Assembly: GCA_029934095.1 (NCBI GenBank)
Contig: JAOZMV010000105.1
Location: forward strand, 1-5,999
Origin: Desulfuromusa sp.
Lineage (GTDB): Bacteria > Desulfobacterota > Desulfuromonadia > Desulfuromonadales > Geopsychrobacteraceae
Length of the DNA stretch: 5,999 bases
Direction: 5' to 3'
Shown one piece after another: positions 5,680 to 5,999 of the stretch; within the stretch, counting starts at the first letter, position 1, and each line of letters starts with the position of its first letter. The position numbers were made by a program, and so were the translations under genes. The notes under the pieces are model-generated. The model saw only the letters and a list, made by a program, of their open reading frames with translations. It was not told where the DNA came from and ran no database searches.

Positions 5680-5999
5680 ATGTCTAAAAAAGTAATAATC
5701 ATCGTGATGATTTGTGTTGTAGCTATTTCTGGAGTGGGTATAGTTTTTGCTCTCACTGGTACAGACAGTGATGATAGTGAGCCGGACAACAGACCGATTG
5801 AAACAATATTGCAGACAGCCAATATTCCGACTAATTTTAATCATGATAAACATATGGAACAATTTTCCTGTGATGTTTGTCACCATAGTAAAAATAGTGA
5901 TGGTACTAAAGGTCCCTATATTGAAGGTGAAGAGCAGACATGTGTTACCTGCCATAATTCAAAGGACATGTCAGATAGCCTTGTTAAAGGCTCAGAACA
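5680..5999 (+). CDS. Class III (c3/c7-type) multihaem cytochrome c, 3' end outside window
   Basis: The reading frame is open from ATG 5680 to the end of the window, giving 106 full codons of an incomplete protein. Residues 5-25 are a hydrophobic export signal or membrane anchor after two lysines. A short acidic linker (TDSDDSEPDN, 28-37) follows, then the class III cytochrome opening FNHDKH (53-58). Two haem-attachment motifs are visible: CDVCH (64-68) followed by His69, and CVTCH (88-92). In cytochromes c3/c7 the two histidines of HxxH before the first haem, and the second His of CxxCHH, serve as sixth ligands; here these would be His55, His58 and His69, so at least one more haem is expected beyond the edge. 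The protein is periplasmic and would carry electrons at low potential. Its start lies 90 bases after the membrane ferredoxin gene, so it may be the third gene of the operon or have its own promoter around the 21-bp palindrome. Confidence 0.87.
   Translation, partial: MSKKVIIIVMICVVAISGVGIVFALTGTDSDDSEPDNRPIETILQTANIPTNFNHDKHMEQFSCDVCHHSKNSDGTKGPYIEGEEQTCVTCHNSKDMSDSLVKGSE

Noticed and set aside
5674..5955. 93-codon open frame on the minus strand
   Set aside because: It is opposite the cytochrome c gene, whose CXXCH motifs, signal sequence and ribosome site are clear. The minus frame has no support.

Overview
The window reads as part of a bacterial chromosome of moderate to low G+C (estimated by eye, not counted). 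It carries respiratory or redox genes of the kind common in anaerobic Desulfobacterota (Desulfuromonas/Geobacter-like or Desulfobulbus-like bacteria). The hints are a class III (c3/c7-type) multihaem cytochrome, a NapH-type membrane ferredoxin and a haem-copper-oxidase-like protein fused to a SUMF1 domain. The taxonomic guess is inference. All genes lie on the + strand, and no mobile element, tRNA, rRNA or CRISPR array is visible.

Left part (1-1254): a small exported thioredoxin-fold protein of the YtfJ type (39-566), then isopentenyl-diphosphate delta-isomerase type I (idi, 694-1254). The 127-bp gap between them holds a long inverted repeat (584-665). As + strand RNA it can form about 22 contiguous pairs, several of them G-U.

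Centre (1255-3900): a 207-bp leader with two perfect 7-bp-arm inverted repeats precedes the most unusual gene of the window (1462-3822). Its first ~474 residues form twelve predicted membrane helices with the histidine layout of haem-copper oxidase/nitric oxide reductase subunit I in helices 2, 6 and 10, but the usual helix 7 His-His pair is missing. A signal-peptide-like 13th hydrophobic segment joins this to a predicted periplasmic SUMF1/FGE-fold domain that lacks the formylglycine-generating cysteine pair. A 12-bp perfect hairpin (3848-3884) follows the gene.

Right part (3971-5999): a TetR-family regulator (3971-4570) overlaps by 4 bp (ATGA) a NapH/CcoG-like polytopic protein with two CX3C motifs and two 4Fe-4S motifs (4567-5589). 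After a 90-bp gap with a 21-bp near-perfect palindrome comes the start of a membrane-anchored or secreted class III cytochrome c (5680 to the window end, truncated).

Working model (inference): the fusion protein, the membrane ferredoxin and the cytochrome form a quinone/periplasm electron-transfer module controlled by the TetR protein. The physiological substrate cannot be read from the sequence. NO chemistry is suggested only by the subunit I fold and by the SUMF1 protein NirV encoded near some nitrite reductases.
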